Shown here piece after piece: positions 6,136 through 6,142 of a stretch of DNA of 6,142 bases. Source of the DNA: an uncultured Eubacteriales bacterium (GTDB taxonomy: Bacteria; Bacillota; Clostridia; Oscillospirales; Oscillospiraceae). Made by a program: the position numbers and the translations under genes. The stretch lies in contig CABSFY010000106.1 in NCBI GenBank assembly GCA_902477055.1, positions 1-6,142 of the forward strand, written 5' to 3'. The first letter of the stretch is position 1. The number at the start of each line of letters is the position of its first letter. Under the pieces are notes generated by a model. That model made no database searches. It was not told where the DNA came from and worked only from the letters and a program-made list of their open reading frames with translations.

Positions 6136-6142
6136 TTGCTTT

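Overview
The window holds essentially one gene: a very large secreted, cell-wall-anchored protein on the minus strand. It starts at 5587 and runs without a stop off the left edge, giving 1862 codons in the window. The other 555 bases, 5588-6142, are its upstream intergenic region. All long plus-strand reading frames lie antisense to this gene and look like shadows of its codon bias.

The organism is most likely a moderately GC-rich Gram-positive of the class Clostridia, of the gut Oscillospiraceae/Ruminococcaceae type. This rests on the C-terminal S-layer homology (SLH) domain, which resembles clostridial SLH domains, the preceding Listeria-Bacteroides-type (InlB B-repeat/Flg_new) repeats, a strong purine-rich Shine-Dalgarno sequence and a TTGACA-type promoter. 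No taxonomic marker gene is present, so this is inference.

Protein layout, N to C: signal peptide (1-30); four concanavalin A/LamG-like modules (about 33-704), of which modules 2 and 3 are a recent tandem duplication of exactly 165 codons; a beta-sandwich, carbohydrate-binding-like region (about 705-860) and a linker domain (861-970); a right-handed beta-helix of the pectate-lyase-3/GH28 (polygalacturonase-like) type (about 971-1315) with an altered active site and 14 cysteines; a CBM4/9-like module (about 1330-1467); an acidic linker; another beta-sandwich (about 1483-1662); two B-repeats (1674-1803); and the first SLH repeat (from 1813), cut by the window edge. The design suggests an S-layer or wall-attached polysaccharide-degrading enzyme: the helix would cut or bind a uronic-acid or related glycan, the flanking modules would hold the substrate, and the SLH domain would fix the enzyme to the cell surface.

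Upstream, reading on the minus strand toward the gene, are three abutting strong hairpins (6005-6135), a spacer without genes, a 10-bp inverted repeat overlapping a sigma-A-type promoter (-35 at 5827-5832, -10 at 5804-5809), an approximately 210-nt leader with hairpin potential, and the ribosome binding site (5593-5600). The hairpins probably separate this transcription unit from whatever lies beyond 6142.
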